Notes under the pieces: generated by a model | What the model was told of the DNA's origin: nothing | Database searches by the model: none | The model's input: the letters and a program-made list of their open reading frames with translations, nothing else | Position numbers and translations under genes: made by a program | Shown: piece by piece, positions 12,727 to 25,564 of the stretch | How positions within the stretch are numbered: position 1 is the stretch's first letter | How the letters are laid out: every line of letters starts with the position of its first letter | Assembly (NCBI GenBank): GCA_961205875.1 | Contig: OY540810.1 | Span: forward strand, 22,692,001-22,756,000 | Length of the DNA: 64,000 nt | Origin: Sialis fuliginosa | Lineage: Eukaryota; Arthropoda; Insecta; Megaloptera; Sialidae | Reading direction: 5' to 3'

Positions 12727-13612
12727 ATGGCAGCAATATTGCGGCATTGTTTTAAAAATGGGAATGGTATCACCACTAATCACGTAAATATTAAATGAAT
12801 ATACACACACTAATAGTACTTTACAGTTTATTTATTGAGTAATTACCACACTGACATTGACGAATACGGCAAATGGCATGTTTCAGGGCCACATTATTTT
12901 TTCCTAACTTTTTATTTCCAGATGAATTTTCGCTGCATCACAACAAAAAAACACAGAGAAAAAATGAATCGCGATAAGAAAACTGGGCCTCGAATAGATT
13001 CAACAGTAGAATCTTTGGCGGCTAAAGGGTGTGTACTATATCGCAAGCAAAAACCAACTAGCTTTCGCCATACTTGTACTGTCACTGTTAGTTAACAACT
13101 CGGTCGAAGTGGCGTTGATGCTAATAATGCAACAGCTGTTTCAAACTGTATCTTATTTGAATTTATTTATTTACAGGTTCCTTCGACCGCAAAAATCATA
13201 CGAACCAGACAATAGGACTAAAGATAAAATTTATAGTATAAGTAAGAATATTGTAGGTTCAAAAGACAGCAGCGCTCCATTAAATAATTCTGAAAAATTC
13301 CTATTATTAGAAGCGTGCTTTAAAGAATTTCAGCATAGTGTGCCTAACTCATTATTACATTCAATGAAAACATTAAATGATATTACAAATTTTTACCTAA
13401 CACCAATAAAAGCAATCGTTCCTTACGATGCTTTAAAAACTATCGAATTACCAAAAAATCTACACATTCAATACGATTACCATCGTTTTAATCCTACTAC
13501 AGATACAAAATTCAATGGAGTATCAGCATTTCCAAAAAGCTCTACAATAGTCACTGGTTTGAAATATAAGAAAAAGTATCCTGGACATGTAGAAAAAAGT
13601 TCTTGGCCTTAA
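12727..13612 (+). CDS. mRpL50: Mitochondrial ribosomal protein mL50
   Basis: Three exons, 12,727-12,783, 12,922-13,028 and 13,177-13,612, join in phase to give 199 codons. mL50 is a protein of the large subunit of the mitochondrial ribosome, with no bacterial counterpart. The N-terminus (MAAILRHCFKNGNG and onward) is basic and lacks acidic residues, as expected for mitochondrial import. The recognised core is LAAKGFLRP near residue 52, and the C-terminal block LPKNLHIQYDYHRFNP, then AFPKSSTIVTGLKYKKKY and a terminal SSWP, is typical of insect mL50. I chose the upstream ATG because the donor CAC|GTAAAT keeps phase with an exon starting directly at a second ATG (12,922); translation from that internal ATG is an alternative. 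Introns are 138 and 148 bp. The gene is convergent with HEATR6, whose stop lies 103 bp away. Confidence 0.9.
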
Positions 13613-13714
13613 TTTATATCATACTTATAAATAAGAATAGTATTAACTTAAATGCATTTGTACAATTTATATTTACAAAATTTGTTAATTACAATACAAA
13701 ATACATATTATATA

Positions 13715-16700
13715 TTATGTTATAATATTGTCATCATTACATTCTGAAAATATATCTTTTATCATCATAACTGTTTGTTTTTGTTGCTGTGTTAACTTTC
13801 CCGAATCTATTAATAATGTTGCATTAGTAACAGCTGATAAAAATGTTTTTGTGCGTTCAGGAATTAACTGTTCATGACAACGAATCACGTGTCGTTTAAC
13901 AATATCAGCATGAAGTGAGAGTGAATTAGTAGACATCATATCATCATGATATGCAACGGAAGCCAGATGAGCTATCGTAAGGCATGTCTGAAAATGAAAC
14001 ATATTTTTATACTTACAATATAGGTAGGTATATAAAATAATACTAAAACATTTTTAATATATCAAAACTAAAGTAATTTAACATGAGTAAAATTATAAAT
14101 AACCTGTTCTATTAAAGTATCTCTATGTTTATATTCTTTAAAATCATCAATATGTTGGGAAGAATCAATAACTTGCATTAGTCCATTCCATGCAGGTAAC
14201 CAATAAGAATCATAATGCCATCTCTTTTTTGGTGCAGACAAAGCCAATACAGCATTGGTACGAACCTTATGATAAACAAAATACATAATTAATTAATATA
14301 ATACATTACATTAAACTAAAATTAATAAGTAATAAATACCTACCTTAAAGTTTCTGGACTCAGTTGACAGTTTGATTAATATCGAGAAAATATCATTTTC
14401 CCATGTTTTTTGTAACGAATATACATTTTCATTTTTCAACATGTTACCTATTGCATAACACGCATTCCATTTAATCTAAATTGATAAATAATATATTAAC
14501 TACATTAATTTAAATTTATTTACAATCAGTAACCATACAAATACTTAATTAAATAAAAATATACCTTCATATCTCTGACTGCCGATGCGTGATTTACAAG
14601 AGCTTTAATAGATTTTTCAACAACCAATTTGAATTCATTTTGTTGAATCTGGTGTTTAGTTATTAGACTTAATAAATTTCCAATCGCTCGAGTTATATTG
14701 CATTTAACTTTATCATTATCTTGCGCCCCCGATAATGCAATGTTATAAAGTTCTAAATATATTTTATCTGGTAAATCATCACAAGCATCTTCAATTCTGT
14801 AAGAATATTTATAAAATAACTTTTCCTTGAGTCTAACTAAACTAACAACCCGAAAAAAATGATCAGATCTAATTGTCTACTTGAACCAAAATTATTAACC
14901 TGTTCAGATCGGATTAAATACAAATACAATTGAATCTACTCAAATCTATTTGGATCAAATTTTATACAATTAAATCTGTTCATTTTTTTCAGGGAAACAT
15001 TGTAGTAGTTGTAAAGAGAGCTAAAAATGTGATAAAATATTGTTTATAAGTAGTTTATTAAATTATTACCTATTTAACAATAAAGCATCTCCAAGGTTAG
15101 CCAAAGCCCAAGCTGCTTTAATTCGAACATTCGTAACTGAATCGAACATTGTAGTGATACAAGCTTGAGCCACATCAGCAACAAAACCGGGGTCATCAAT
15201 TCTCCCAGCTTCTAAAATACCCCTTGCTAGTGCTCTTATGCCTGAACTTCGAACACCTGGTTCTACATCTTTGATACATGTGAAAAGTACCGTTATGATA
15301 AGAATTTGTGTTTTTCTCTAAAATAACCATTTTATTTTAGTAGTTATTTATTACTTAAAGTCTGTATAAATTATAGTAACTTACTGGTAAAGCTTGAAAT
15401 ATTTTTGCATCAATATTTCCTAAACAATCGCAACCAACCATTCGTAATGGAGCATGTTCATCTTGTAAACAAATTATCAAAGCAGATATTAATGATTGCC
15501 AAAATACAGCACATTCATTGATGGATATTATTCTTTTACTATCTATAAAAATAGAAAACCATATTAAAATCAGACACAAATTCTGAAGCACTAATGTTGG
15601 CCTATTTGACAATAATTTATTTTTTATTAGCTTTTATCCATGAGGACTATTATTATAACTTGAGAACTATAGAGCCAATTTTAATTAAACATTGACTATA
15701 ATCTGACCAGATAATGTACCTATATATGAAATAAAACCGCATCAAAATCAGATCAGCCGTTCTTGAGTTATAAACGGATAAACAGACAGATAGAGACATT
15801 GTGTTTTAAAAATTTTGAGATATCTTTGACACAGTTTAAAGTAAAAAATATACTTACTTTCATTATTCACATAACAATTTATAGCATCTGAGACAGTTTC
15901 AAAAGTACGTCCTGTTTGAAACCTCACGTGAACGCAATGATAGGAAAAACACTTTGCCAAGATTGTCCCGACATCTTCTAAACGTTCAGCAAACAATTCA
16001 AAATAATTTTTACTGAAACTTGATATTAACTGTAGACATTCATTAATAGTAGTTGCAGGAACTGGCTCGATACTAGAGAAATGTCCAATAACAGCTGATA
16101 ACATCCATTCAAACTTTGGAGTAAGTTCAGAAACTGGAGGTTCGGATGAAACGATAGACTGCATGACGTTAAATGCTTCAGATCTGATTACTTTGTCAGA
16201 ATGTTCAATTGAAGGTCTTATTGAACCAGTGATACTTTCTAATAATTGATTGGATATTCTATTGTATGGCGTACATTGAACTAATGTCGATAAACATCTA
16301 ATTGTAAAGAAAAAAAACTTTACAATACAAGTTACGGAATCCTAAGAATTTCAGATGTTGTAAATATTCATACTTACTTTAATGTTTGATGAACAATAGG
16401 AAGGTGCGTAATTTTCAATATACCAATTAAGTCTTCATGTAACTTAATTAATGTAGCACCAATTGTTTCTGAGAATGTGGTAAATGATGTTATAACTGTT
16501 CTTGGGTTTTCTGAATGTGCCAGAAATGGGCGAGCGTGCAATATCAATTCATCAAGAACAATAAGACCCGTTAATCTTACATTCCAAGAAGGATTGAATT
16601 TTATACACTGTCGTAATGATGGACTTCCAGGAAATATTAAATATGACCAGTATCCAAAGAGCACAGATGGTTCAGTCAACTAAAAATACTAGTTGTTAAA

Positions 16701-18862
16701 TGGACTCACTTTAACGATTCATATCGACAGTGGAAAGTTAAAACCAAATAAGCAATATTTTGGCTGATATTGGATTATACAGTGTGTCCCAGGATAGATG
16801 TAACAAGAATGACATTTGGGGATCGAGTTCTGCTTGATGTAAAACAAGGTATACCAATAATCAGTCCATTCGATCCTCAACAGGATTTTTATAAACAAAG
16901 TTGTAAAAATAACTAAGAGCCAACTACCTATATTTTTCAAAATAAAAAAAATCCACTAAAAAAGTTTGTTTAGATTGCAATTTTGTAACCACATACTGAA
17001 TTTCAGAGCATTAAAATGCATTAATTAACACTGTCAATAAATTAAGTAGATATTTTATTGTTGTTTGTTTTTATTGTCTCGTTTAAAATAAAATGCAATT
17101 TATTTAAGGTGCTAAAATTACATTATAAACAACTTTTCTTAGTATTTTTTTTCTAATTTTGAAAAAGAAAGGTGATTTATTCTTGGTAATTTTTTTAACT
17201 TTGCTAATAAAACATCCTGTAGAAGACCAAATCAACTAATTTGTGGTATACGTTAGTTTTACATCAAGCAGGACTCGATCCCTAAATGTCATTCCAAAAT
17301 TTAATTTTTTTTTGTTCATATACCTCTTGTTCATCTATCCTGGGACACATTGTATATACCATTAAAATCAATATTTCAAGCAACACCAAATGCTATGCCG
17401 CTTGTATTACAATAAAAGTAACTTTTATTAAATTGAAAGAAAATAATTAAAAAAACATATCACAATGGACATTATTTTTAAAACATTAAATAAGGCTCAA
17501 AATAACAAACACAACTGATTTTAGTAGATTTAAAAAAAAAACGAAAAAATTGCTGACAAACTTACACGTTTCTTTGGTTTCAACTTTCCACTGCTGATAT
17601 AGTGTAAAAAATTCCATAAAATGTCCTTATTAAGATCCTTATAAGATCTTTCAGAAATAAATAGAATGTAAATACAAAAAAATACTTACCCTAATTACCA
17701 ATAACATCAAATATATCGCTGCGTAATGTATAAAAGTAACTACAGCATGCGATTCATCCCATCGAGCATCACCACTGCTTGGTAAACAATCAAAAGTCAC
17801 GACTTCTTCTAGAGGTTTGCAGAAGACTTTCTTTTTTTCGTTGGTATTCTAAAATTTAGATTAATAAGTTAACAAACTATAAATATACTTGTATTCTTAT
17901 TTACAATACCTTTTTATTTATTTCTGTTGCAGAAATAGGAAACGTAATAGGATGTAACTGTAAAGGTACAGTTTGGGATACAGTGAAGTTATCATATGAA
18001 ATAAAATGTAATGCTATACTTAAAGCACGGCTAGTTGTATCATTGGATAAATAATCATGATTTTCTTCCAGAACATGGCATAAATGTTTCAAAATACGTA
18101 GAATAATCTGTTAATGAAACCATATCATTTATAAAACTTATAAATATTAATATTTTATAAAATTCAAAAACTTACTTCGGATGATGATATTTTTAATATT
18201 AAAAGAGACAATAAAATGTTAATATCTTTTGTGTTCTGTAGACATTTTGTTATGAGATTACATAATGCTGGATTTGTGTTTGATGAAGCTAATAATAATT
18301 TTATATCATCATTATTTAAAATTGAAAATATAATCTGAAAAATATAGAATATATAACATACTGTTTGCTAAATATATACTGTAATTTTACATTTTCATTA
18401 ATTCTTTTAGCCCTTAATAGTAATATATTTAAAAATTTAATAAGGTCAGCCGCTTGATTTTTAATTGTATTTTTTAATGCAGTTAATATCCAAGTAACTT
18501 CTGCATCAATCGATGATAACGTCACATTTTTAGCCAGTAAATTTGTACAAAGAGTACTGACTTTTTGCACTATATCATTATCTTTTGGGTCAGCATTTAC
18601 AGAACATACTTTTAAAATGTGGAGAATACTCTGAAATTAAAAATGAAAAAAAATTAATTATATTAGATAAAATAATAAAATATTTTAAGCTGACCTCGTC
18701 ACTGACACACTTTCCCTCTCTTTGCAAATTAGTTTTTTCATTAAGAAATTGTAAAAATTCAGTTTTGGTTTTCATGGGAGTATTTTTTATTACATTATTT
18801 TGACAGACGGATAATTTTTGTGTAGAAATGTCATCCATTTCCACAGAGAAAAAATTTGACAT
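13715..18862 (-). CDS. HEATR6: HEAT repeat-containing protein 6
   Basis: Thirteen exons (in order 18,695-18,862; 18,391-18,630; 18,176-18,334; 17,910-18,107; 17,690-17,848; 16,378-16,679; 15,858-16,297; 15,385-15,542; 15,070-15,317; 14,565-14,796; 14,344-14,475; 14,104-14,265; 13,715-13,987) join in phase to 956 codons. The human protein is about 1,180. It is an all-helical armadillo/HEAT-type protein of poorly known function. Recognisable blocks are LFGYWSYLIFPG (compare human LYGYWSAFIPD) at the start of the middle exons, IKAAWALANLGDALL, IKWNACYAIGNMLKN, and VRTNAVLALSAPKKRW near the C-terminus, all in the family's order. Start: ATG at 18,862 begins the first open exon (MSNFFSVEMDD). Most introns are under 300 bp; the 1-kb intron between exons 5 and 6 holds a transposon inside a transposon. 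The gene is just downstream of GLE1 on the same strand (262 bp between the GLE1 stop and this ATG). Confidence 0.9.
15543..15857. repeat. HEATR6 intron with degenerate repeat tail
   Basis: This 315-bp intron carries, around 15,690-15,800, a segment resembling the 3' tails of widespread insect repeats (CATCAAAATCAGATCAGCCG, then GAGTTATAAACGGATAAACA and a CAGACAGA run). Only the tail is visible and no open frame remains. Family not assigned. Confidence 0.35.
16724..17597. mobile_element. Outer MITE in HEATR6 intron, interrupted by a second MITE
   Basis: The inverted ends TCGACAGTGGAAAGTTAAAA (left) and the complement of TCAGCAGTGGAAAGTTGAAA (right) are flanked by TA on both sides (16,722-16,723 and 17,598-17,599). 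The element is about 300 bp long once the 573-bp inner element is removed. Non-coding. It lies in HEATR6 intron 5, so it post-dates the intron. Confidence 0.6.
16780..17352. mobile_element. Mariner-type MITE nested in outer MITE
   Basis: The ends CAGTGTGTCCCAGGATAGATG and CATCTATCCTGGGACACATTG are inverted, with subterminal complementarity further in (CATCAAGCAGGACTCGATCC versus the left arm). It is flanked by TA on both sides (16,778-16,779 and 17,353-17,354). The CAGTGTGTCCCA-type end and TA duplication fit the Tc1/mariner group. No transposase frame remains. Confidence 0.75.
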
Positions 18863-19123
18863 TTTTATTGACGTATCTTTATTCTGTGGTTTTTACCAGT
18901 TTTTACGTTCTTGTCTATGTATTTTTTTTTTCGGCCAATTCTCCATACACATAAATAATTAGAAAAAAATTTATGAATAATAGTTAATAGTTCTGTTATA
19001 AATGTATATTTAATTAATAGGTAAACAAAACAGAATATTTATATTTTAATCACTTTATTATTATATGTAAGACAGATTGTATAATATTTATAATAAAAAT
19101 ATGTAAATCATTCAAAATTAATT

Positions 19124-22100
19124 TTAATATTCCCAGAAATTTGTAGGTAACATTCCTTTTGGTGGAGATAGAGTATTATTTTTAATAATATTGTGTAAAA
19201 ATACTTGCAGTCTTGCAACAGGACCACCAGAGTCAATCTGTGAAAAAACAATTTTCAATAAAATCTTTCTTTTATAACACAAGATTTCTACTTACCTTTT
19301 CAATTTTTGGAAGATAATCTCTATAAATAAAACGTAAAATCTTTTTGAATTGTTTTCCATATGCCACCATTAGGTCATGTCCAGTCACTTCTAAGAAGAC
19401 ATGTATCATTGTTGCAGTGATATCAATTCGAGGATTTAAATTTAAAGCGCATGCTAACCAACGCCAGCCATAATTTAAGCCATGAGGATTTCTCGAACCT
19501 CTTCTTGCTTTTGTTACAATAATAGCTGCATAGAGACGAATAATTCCTGTCATTCGTTTTATGAATTTATCTTGTTTTTCAACTTCATTGTCTACGTATT
19601 TATAACCTAAGGACCTATTAAATATTATATCATTAGCAGATATTTTGATTTATAAATTTTAACTAATCTTATCAAGAAGTTCTATTGCCTGTAACATGAA
19701 AGATGACTGGTTCAGAAATGTAATTACAATGCTTAGATTGACCATCTTTCATGTTCAAACTATATAATTAACTCACTTGCTACTGACACTATTTTTATCT
19801 CCGATTACTGTAATTTTTTTGTATGTGCAAGTAGTTTACCAGGAAAAATAATAAAAAAAATATATGTTATCTGGAAAAACTGGAAAATGAGGGAGTAATG
19901 AGCCACTACGGTCATAGAGGACAATTTAAGTCACTTATATTCACTTCAAGTTGACTAAAATCATATATATAATACTCCTATATAGCCAACCTCCCATTTA
20001 AGCCTGTAAGAGGAATGGGAGACATCAGAGTGAAATGCAGATAAGTAGCTTTTCTCTTAAATGCGCGGTGCGGTACAATTTGAAATCAAGTTTTAGATTT
20101 CAATTTCAATTCTTTCAACTTATTAATAGGAAAATACGCTCGTAATGTTTCGGCATGGAATGGTGAACACGAGCATACGCAGAAGGATGCGCGGCTACTT
20201 CTGTGCAAGTGAGAAACGATTGTCTGCACTCTAGTGTTGTCTCTGAACTTCTCTCTCGGCTGGCTATATAAAGTATTACATATATGACTAAAATACATAG
20301 AAAAAAAGTTGTATATATTGAAAATTTTATTTTTTCAGTTGGTATTTAGAAGAAAGAAATTAGTTGGACAAAAAAGTAATTCATAAAAAAAAGTTGGAGT
20401 ATAGATAGGGAGTCGTCCATAAAATATGTACGCAAAAAATTGAAATTTGCATGACGAGTTTTATGGATGACCCCTAGGTACATATTACCATATATTAATC
20501 AACTAATATTACTACCGGGAGTTATAATGCCCACATAATATAACAATCATTTTTTTGACTATATATATATTAAAATACAAAAACTTTATTTCTTAATTTT
20601 TATGCTATTTAATATTCTCAAGGAAAAATAACAAAAAATATATATTAGAAAATAGTAACAGTCTAGAAATGTATCTTTTCGAAGACATTGGGGTTGAACC
20701 CCAAATGCACTTCAAAGTTATTTTTTTGTGGTAACCATGTGTGGTCAGAAACTCTTTTTGGTAGTTTGTTATAATGAATATTATAACAATCAAAACTAAT
20801 TAAAAATTTCAGATAAATTTAAAGCATTTTTTGGACATATTATGTCTAGTAGTAACAAGTGGGTTAATATATTTTTTCCCCTGAATTAAATAAATATAAA
20901 CATACTTATAATAGTCCTGTGTACTTTGTTTCTCTGCTTGGGGTAAGTACATAGGCACTAAGTATGGGCATTCTTTATAAAAATGCACTATTAAAAGGTT
21001 TCCAAAATCTGGAAACTCAATCCACAATGCCACTATCACAGACGCTATTGCAAAAGCAGATTCTGGATTACTTGATACCATTAAATCTCCTTGTTGCTGT
21101 AAAATAAACAATGTTATACCAATAATGTATTTCAAAATAATTGTCTCAGTAACAGATGGTGGATGAATTTTTACAAAGCAATTCTATGCAAAAATTAAAA
21201 TCGAATATTTAAGTATATTTAAGTACACTAAAATTAAAGAAATTTTTTACTTTCCTAAAAAATTGTGCAATATTCAAATAGCTGTGGGTAACATTAGTAA
21301 AAAGTATCTCAATGAAATTTTTCAAGAAGGAAATTAAAGCTTAAAATCTTAACTTTAAGATTCCTTCAAAATTTTTGTTTAATTTAAATCTTAAAAAATT
21401 ACAGGCCAATAAAGAGTGCGCCGAAAAATTAAACTTTTTTTATATCGACTACTTCACCTGAAAATTTAATAACTCTGAGAATCTAAGCCAAATTCAAATG
21501 TAAAATGTAATGTAAATGTCCTTAGGTACTTTATAATCTTTCAACCTTTAATCCAGTGAGGGTGGATCAAAAATTAACCAGCATTCAAATAGCGTGATTG
21601 TATGGCTGCAATTTTTTTTATTCTCGGCACACATTGCTAAAGTTGTCAAAATTATTTAATTTTTTCAACGCATTTTTTATTGGCTTGTAACTTTTTAAGA
21701 TGTAAATGAAAATAATTTTTTTATATAATCTTAAAGTACAAATTTCAATTGTTAATTTTCTTTTTGAAAAATTTCGTTGAGATCATTTTTAATAGTTACA
21801 GCTATTTAATTTAATATTTCCAAATTTTTTAAGAAAAGACAAAATTCCTTTATATAATGTTTTCCCTCTTCTCAAAAACAATTTTTAATGCTCAACACCA
21901 AAATATCAACAACTATTGTTTTTGTGGTTAAAATAAAACTAGATTCTAATTTTTGAAAGGTTTGATAACGTTTGCCTATCAATCCAAGCATTCAGCTACC
22001 TCTTCTGTCGCTGAAGTAGTACATACCACGAATTTCTTAGCGAGAAGGTTAGTACAGAATGCAACACCTTCAGGATGCTTTGCTGCTGACACACTCTCAT

Positions 22101-23987
22101 TCCCAATACCAACAACTGCTCCAGAAAGTAATTCTTTCAATCTTCTATATTTGTCCTAAAAGTTATTATGAATTTAAAAAAATAAAAACAGAAAAAAATA
22201 TAAATTATTTAAATAATATTTTTCTATTCCACCTACCAACAAATGTGCTGGATTAACTGCAGAAATAGCATTGATTGGTATATTTATCGCTTTTTGACAA
22301 CTGAATCGATATTTTTTTAACGATTCGTCTTTCAAGAGATTTTGAAATCTGTTTTCATAAACTAGGTGAAACTGTTTTAAGTTTGTGTACATTGTGAAGG
22401 ACCTAGTGCTTACAAATTCTATTTCAGCTGTGAAAAAGAAAGAAATATTTTATAAAAATTTCAAATAAATATGGTTTTTGTAATTTACCTGTCGTTTTTG
22501 TAGGTTTAGGTTCTGTTTTAGGTTTTTCTTCGATTTGGGTAGGGGTATCATCGCTTGGTTTACTTTCTTTTTGTAAACTGGTATTTATGTTATCTTTATT
22601 TGCAAGTACCGTTTCTTGTTGTTTTTCTACATTTGCGATATTTCGTTGTTCAAACTGTTTATTTGCTTCTTCTGTAAAATATTTTTTAAACATATACCAA
22701 TATAGTATTATTATAATAAAACTTCAAAATAATAGAAGATACTTGTTAATTATCCTTCTGCAAACGTAGACTATAAGTGTATATCCCACAATCGTTAGAA
22801 CAATCTCTGTGGGTCCAATCAACGAGGGCTGAGATTTTAGTTTAAGGCAGGGATTAATCTCCACCAGAACAAACAATTTTAAATACTATACACTTTACAA
22901 GTACCTAATTAATAAAATATTACCATGCTTAAAAATGCTGTACAATGTAAATAAAAATTCTTACCAACATTTTTTTCTAATTTATTATTTAATTCTATAA
23001 TATTTTGTAACAACTTTTTAGAATATTCGAGCTCTGCTTCGGAGGGCATCTTTTTCTAAAATATTAAATAATATATTATTTGAAATAGGTTTACATTTAC
23101 AAAAGATACTTATTATAATTATATTTATTTACCATGGCTGTTTGTACAGTTTTATCCATTTCTTCATATAACTGTTTTAATAGTTTTGAATGTTCCGAAA
23201 GAATTTTATTAACTGCTTGCTTATCTAAACATAATTTAACTATTTCTAATGAGCGTTGATAATTCGACCGGAAATGTGTTTGGTATAAATGAATTTTGTC
23301 TAGCATTTCAAGTTTTCTTTTTTCTTCCTGTTTTTGTTGCATTAAACGAGTCATTTCCATTCTGTTTTGAAGGTTTATCTAGATAGAAATTTGTATTTTA
23401 TGGAACGCAATTACAACAGAGTTATATTTTTTAATTGATTTATACCTCTTCATGTTTTTTCAAGTCCTTTTTTACTCGTTCATACTCCATACGTGCATTT
23501 TGTTCATAGTTATTAAGCTCATTTTCAATTACTTGTACTTCTTTTCTCCTTAAAGCAGCATTTTCTCTTTGTGTAGCTTCCCATCGACATAAATGAGCAT
23601 TGTATATTTTAGTATTTTCAGCAGTTATCAAAGCTACTCGACGCTCACAAGCATTCTAAAAATAATTACATCAGTAGACTTATAAAGAAAATATGTAATA
23701 ATATAAAATATTGTACTATTTACCATGACTTCTTCTTGTATCTGTTGTTCGGCTTCTTTCATATATTTTTGAGTGGAAGGTATAGGTGCACTTTGGTAAA
23801 CTGTAGGTTTTTCACTATTTTTAACATTGTTTGTTTGTATTAAAGTAATTCTTAAATTAGGTGCTTCGTCTGCTGAAGACAGTGCATTTGGTCCTATTGT
23901 AACATTTCTAATATAACTATTTAAGTTCTTCGATTTACTTAAGGCTGATACTCTTAATTTGTTGAATGCTACAGAAACATCATCCAT
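19124..23987 (-). CDS. Gle1: mRNA export factor GLE1
   Basis: Ten exons (23,724-23,987; 23,446-23,655; 23,133-23,378; 22,965-23,055; 22,489-22,671; 22,237-22,427; 22,027-22,155; 20,906-21,096; 19,296-19,614; 19,124-19,237) join in phase to 645 codons, close to human GLE1 (about 700). GLE1 sits on the cytoplasmic face of the nuclear pore, where with inositol hexakisphosphate it activates the DEAD-box helicase Dbp5/DDX19 to strip proteins from exported mRNA. Residues ~85-270 are charged and heptad-like (VIENELNNYEQNARMEYERV; RLMQQKQEEKRKLEMLDKI), the family's coiled coil. A charged linker follows (PTQIEEKPKTEPKPTKTT). The C-terminal GLE1 domain, roughly residues 345-640, shows VSSNPESAFAIASV, FPDFGNLLIVHFYKECPY and NYGWRWLACALNLNP. 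The start is the first ATG of exon 1. Introns 7 and 8 (~0.9 and ~1.3 kb) carry repeats. Confidence 0.92.
19615..20905. other. GLE1 intron 8: repeat debris
   Basis: A 1.29-kb intron without coding signal on either strand. It contains a small hairpin near 19,690-19,757 (AACATGAAAGATG with its complement CATCTTTCATGTT) and the tiny terminal-repeat element at 20,408-20,474. The open frame on the minus strand at 20,086-20,298 has no splice support. Confidence 0.5.
20408..20474. mobile_element. Minimal hairpin element (~67 bp)
   Basis: GGGAGTCGTCCATAAAA at the left is inverted at the right (TTTTATGGATGACCCC), with a ~30-bp loop and TA on both sides. The end resembles that of the element at 27,983-28,401 (GGGACCATCCATAAATTA). 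It may be an extreme internal-deletion derivative of the same broad family, although the flank differs (TA rather than TTA). Confidence 0.45.
21097..22026. other. GLE1 intron 7: AT-rich, repeat-like
   Basis: A 930-bp intron. Around 21,410-21,640 there are repeat-like phrases (GAGTGCGCCGAAAAATTAAA; ATTCTCGGCACACATTGC), but no complete element could be bounded. No coding signal. Confidence 0.4.
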
Positions 23988-25564
23988 GATTAAATAGAAT
24001 TAAATTTTATAGACTTTATATTTAGATTAGTAGTGATAATTTGTTTAATATTTTAAGCGTTCACCATTATAGGTTAATTAAAGCGGCATTATTTATAAAA
24101 TGTTGACATTAAGCACAGATAATAATAATGTATCGAAGGTGTTCTGCTGTTCTTAGTCTATGGTTTTAAAATTCAAAAATAGAAATGAAATGATTTAATT
24201 ATTTTGTTACTTTTAACTCCCTACACTCCTACACATTTATTCTGTGCTACATATTAGCGACTTTTAGCAACGGTAGTGTGTACTATACACAGTGTGTAAG
24301 AGGTCTTATAGCGCAGTCATTCGGAAAATTATTCCGATTAAATTTTTTGTTTTTATCTAATTGGGGAGGTTGGTCCGATTCACAGAACATATACAAGTAA
24401 AAGAATTATAAAATGTTAAAAAATGTAGACACGACGCCCCTCGTGCTGCATATGAAAAACACGGAACATAATTGCAAAGAAGAGCCATCTAATTTCAATA
24501 ACTGTTGTACATCTAGTGTCAACTGTGACAACCAAAACCGCCGGCGGGAAATACAAATCTATTATTTATTTACATATTTGAAAGACACTTCTACTTGTAT
24601 GTGTAAAATTCTGCATGCTTTTTCGTAAACAGTTTATCCAATGACAAATGAGCAATGCATATATTTGTGTATTTTGTGTCATATAATCTTATATTAGTGC
24701 TCAATTCAGAAAAAAATTATAGAACAAAAAAAAACTAGATAAAAATCTATGGGGTCCACTGATCCCATACAGCCTTGGTCTAAATTATAATTGGTTAATA
24801 CTGGAAATCGATAACACTTATTATTACTAACAATAAGTCGAATACCATTTTGAGTAAAATCTTTGGAGGGCTTTAGTTCCCCCAAGAAAATTTCCGGCCT
24901 CATGTTCATTGTTTAAACCGTTCTGTTTAAAAAATTTGATCAAAAATCAACATTTTTTATGGTATACATATTGCGAAAAAAATTGTCGTTTTTTTTATGA
25001 ATTATATATGTACATGTCATTATATAGATTTTTATACGCTGATTTCAAATTTCTCGACAAAAATTACGGCTATATTTCATAAACATTTTGAAAAAACTAA
25101 AACTTTGAGAAGCGACTCATATACCTCCAAATATTTAAACTTTTCACGTATCTAAAACCACAAATGTTTAGTCTTTTGTGGTTCAAATTTCAATTTTTCA
25201 TATAGAAATATCAACTTAAATACATATAATTAAAAAATAAATTTTATAATATTAATTTAAAGAGATCCTCCCGAAGAATAAATGTATGCATTCAACACTG
25301 TACAAGGGGGCCCTAAATTCAAATTTACCTGGGGCCCCACGATTCTATAACATGCTACTAATCACAACTTGTAAATCAAATCACTACACATGCAATAACA
25401 ATATTATTCAAACATTAATTTTTAATTCCATAAAACATAATAATTCAATTTATTATTAAACAGTTCATTGCAGATTTGCGTGACATATTTATTTTATTTG
25501 TAATAAAATCATTATCGTCTGGTCTTATTCTAGAAGTACTGGGTATAGTTCACTGTGCTGCAAG
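23988..25564. other. Divergent intergenic region GLE1 / DEG-ENaC
   Basis: This 1.6-kb stretch holds the promoters of GLE1 (minus) and the channel gene (plus). It includes a fragment resembling a MITE end near 24,247-24,310 (AGCGACTTTTAGCAACG, also seen at 59.97 kb) and a low-copy repeat-like block near 25,260-25,350 (AAGGGGGCCCTAAATTC..CTGGGGCCCC). A 71-codon frame at 24,413-24,628 with mixed composition (VDTTPLVLHMKNTEHNC) could be an upstream exon. Its possible donors do not match the phase needed by the channel's first exon, so I left it out of that gene. Confidence 0.4.

Noticed and set aside
12886-12921. Alternative mL50 exon-2 acceptor (GTTTCAG at ~12,887) in frame with an earlier exon-1 donor
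   Set aside because: It would add a Phe/Tyr-rich stretch absent from the family; the CAC|GTAAAT donor with the TTTCCAG acceptor gives a clean phase-0 joint.
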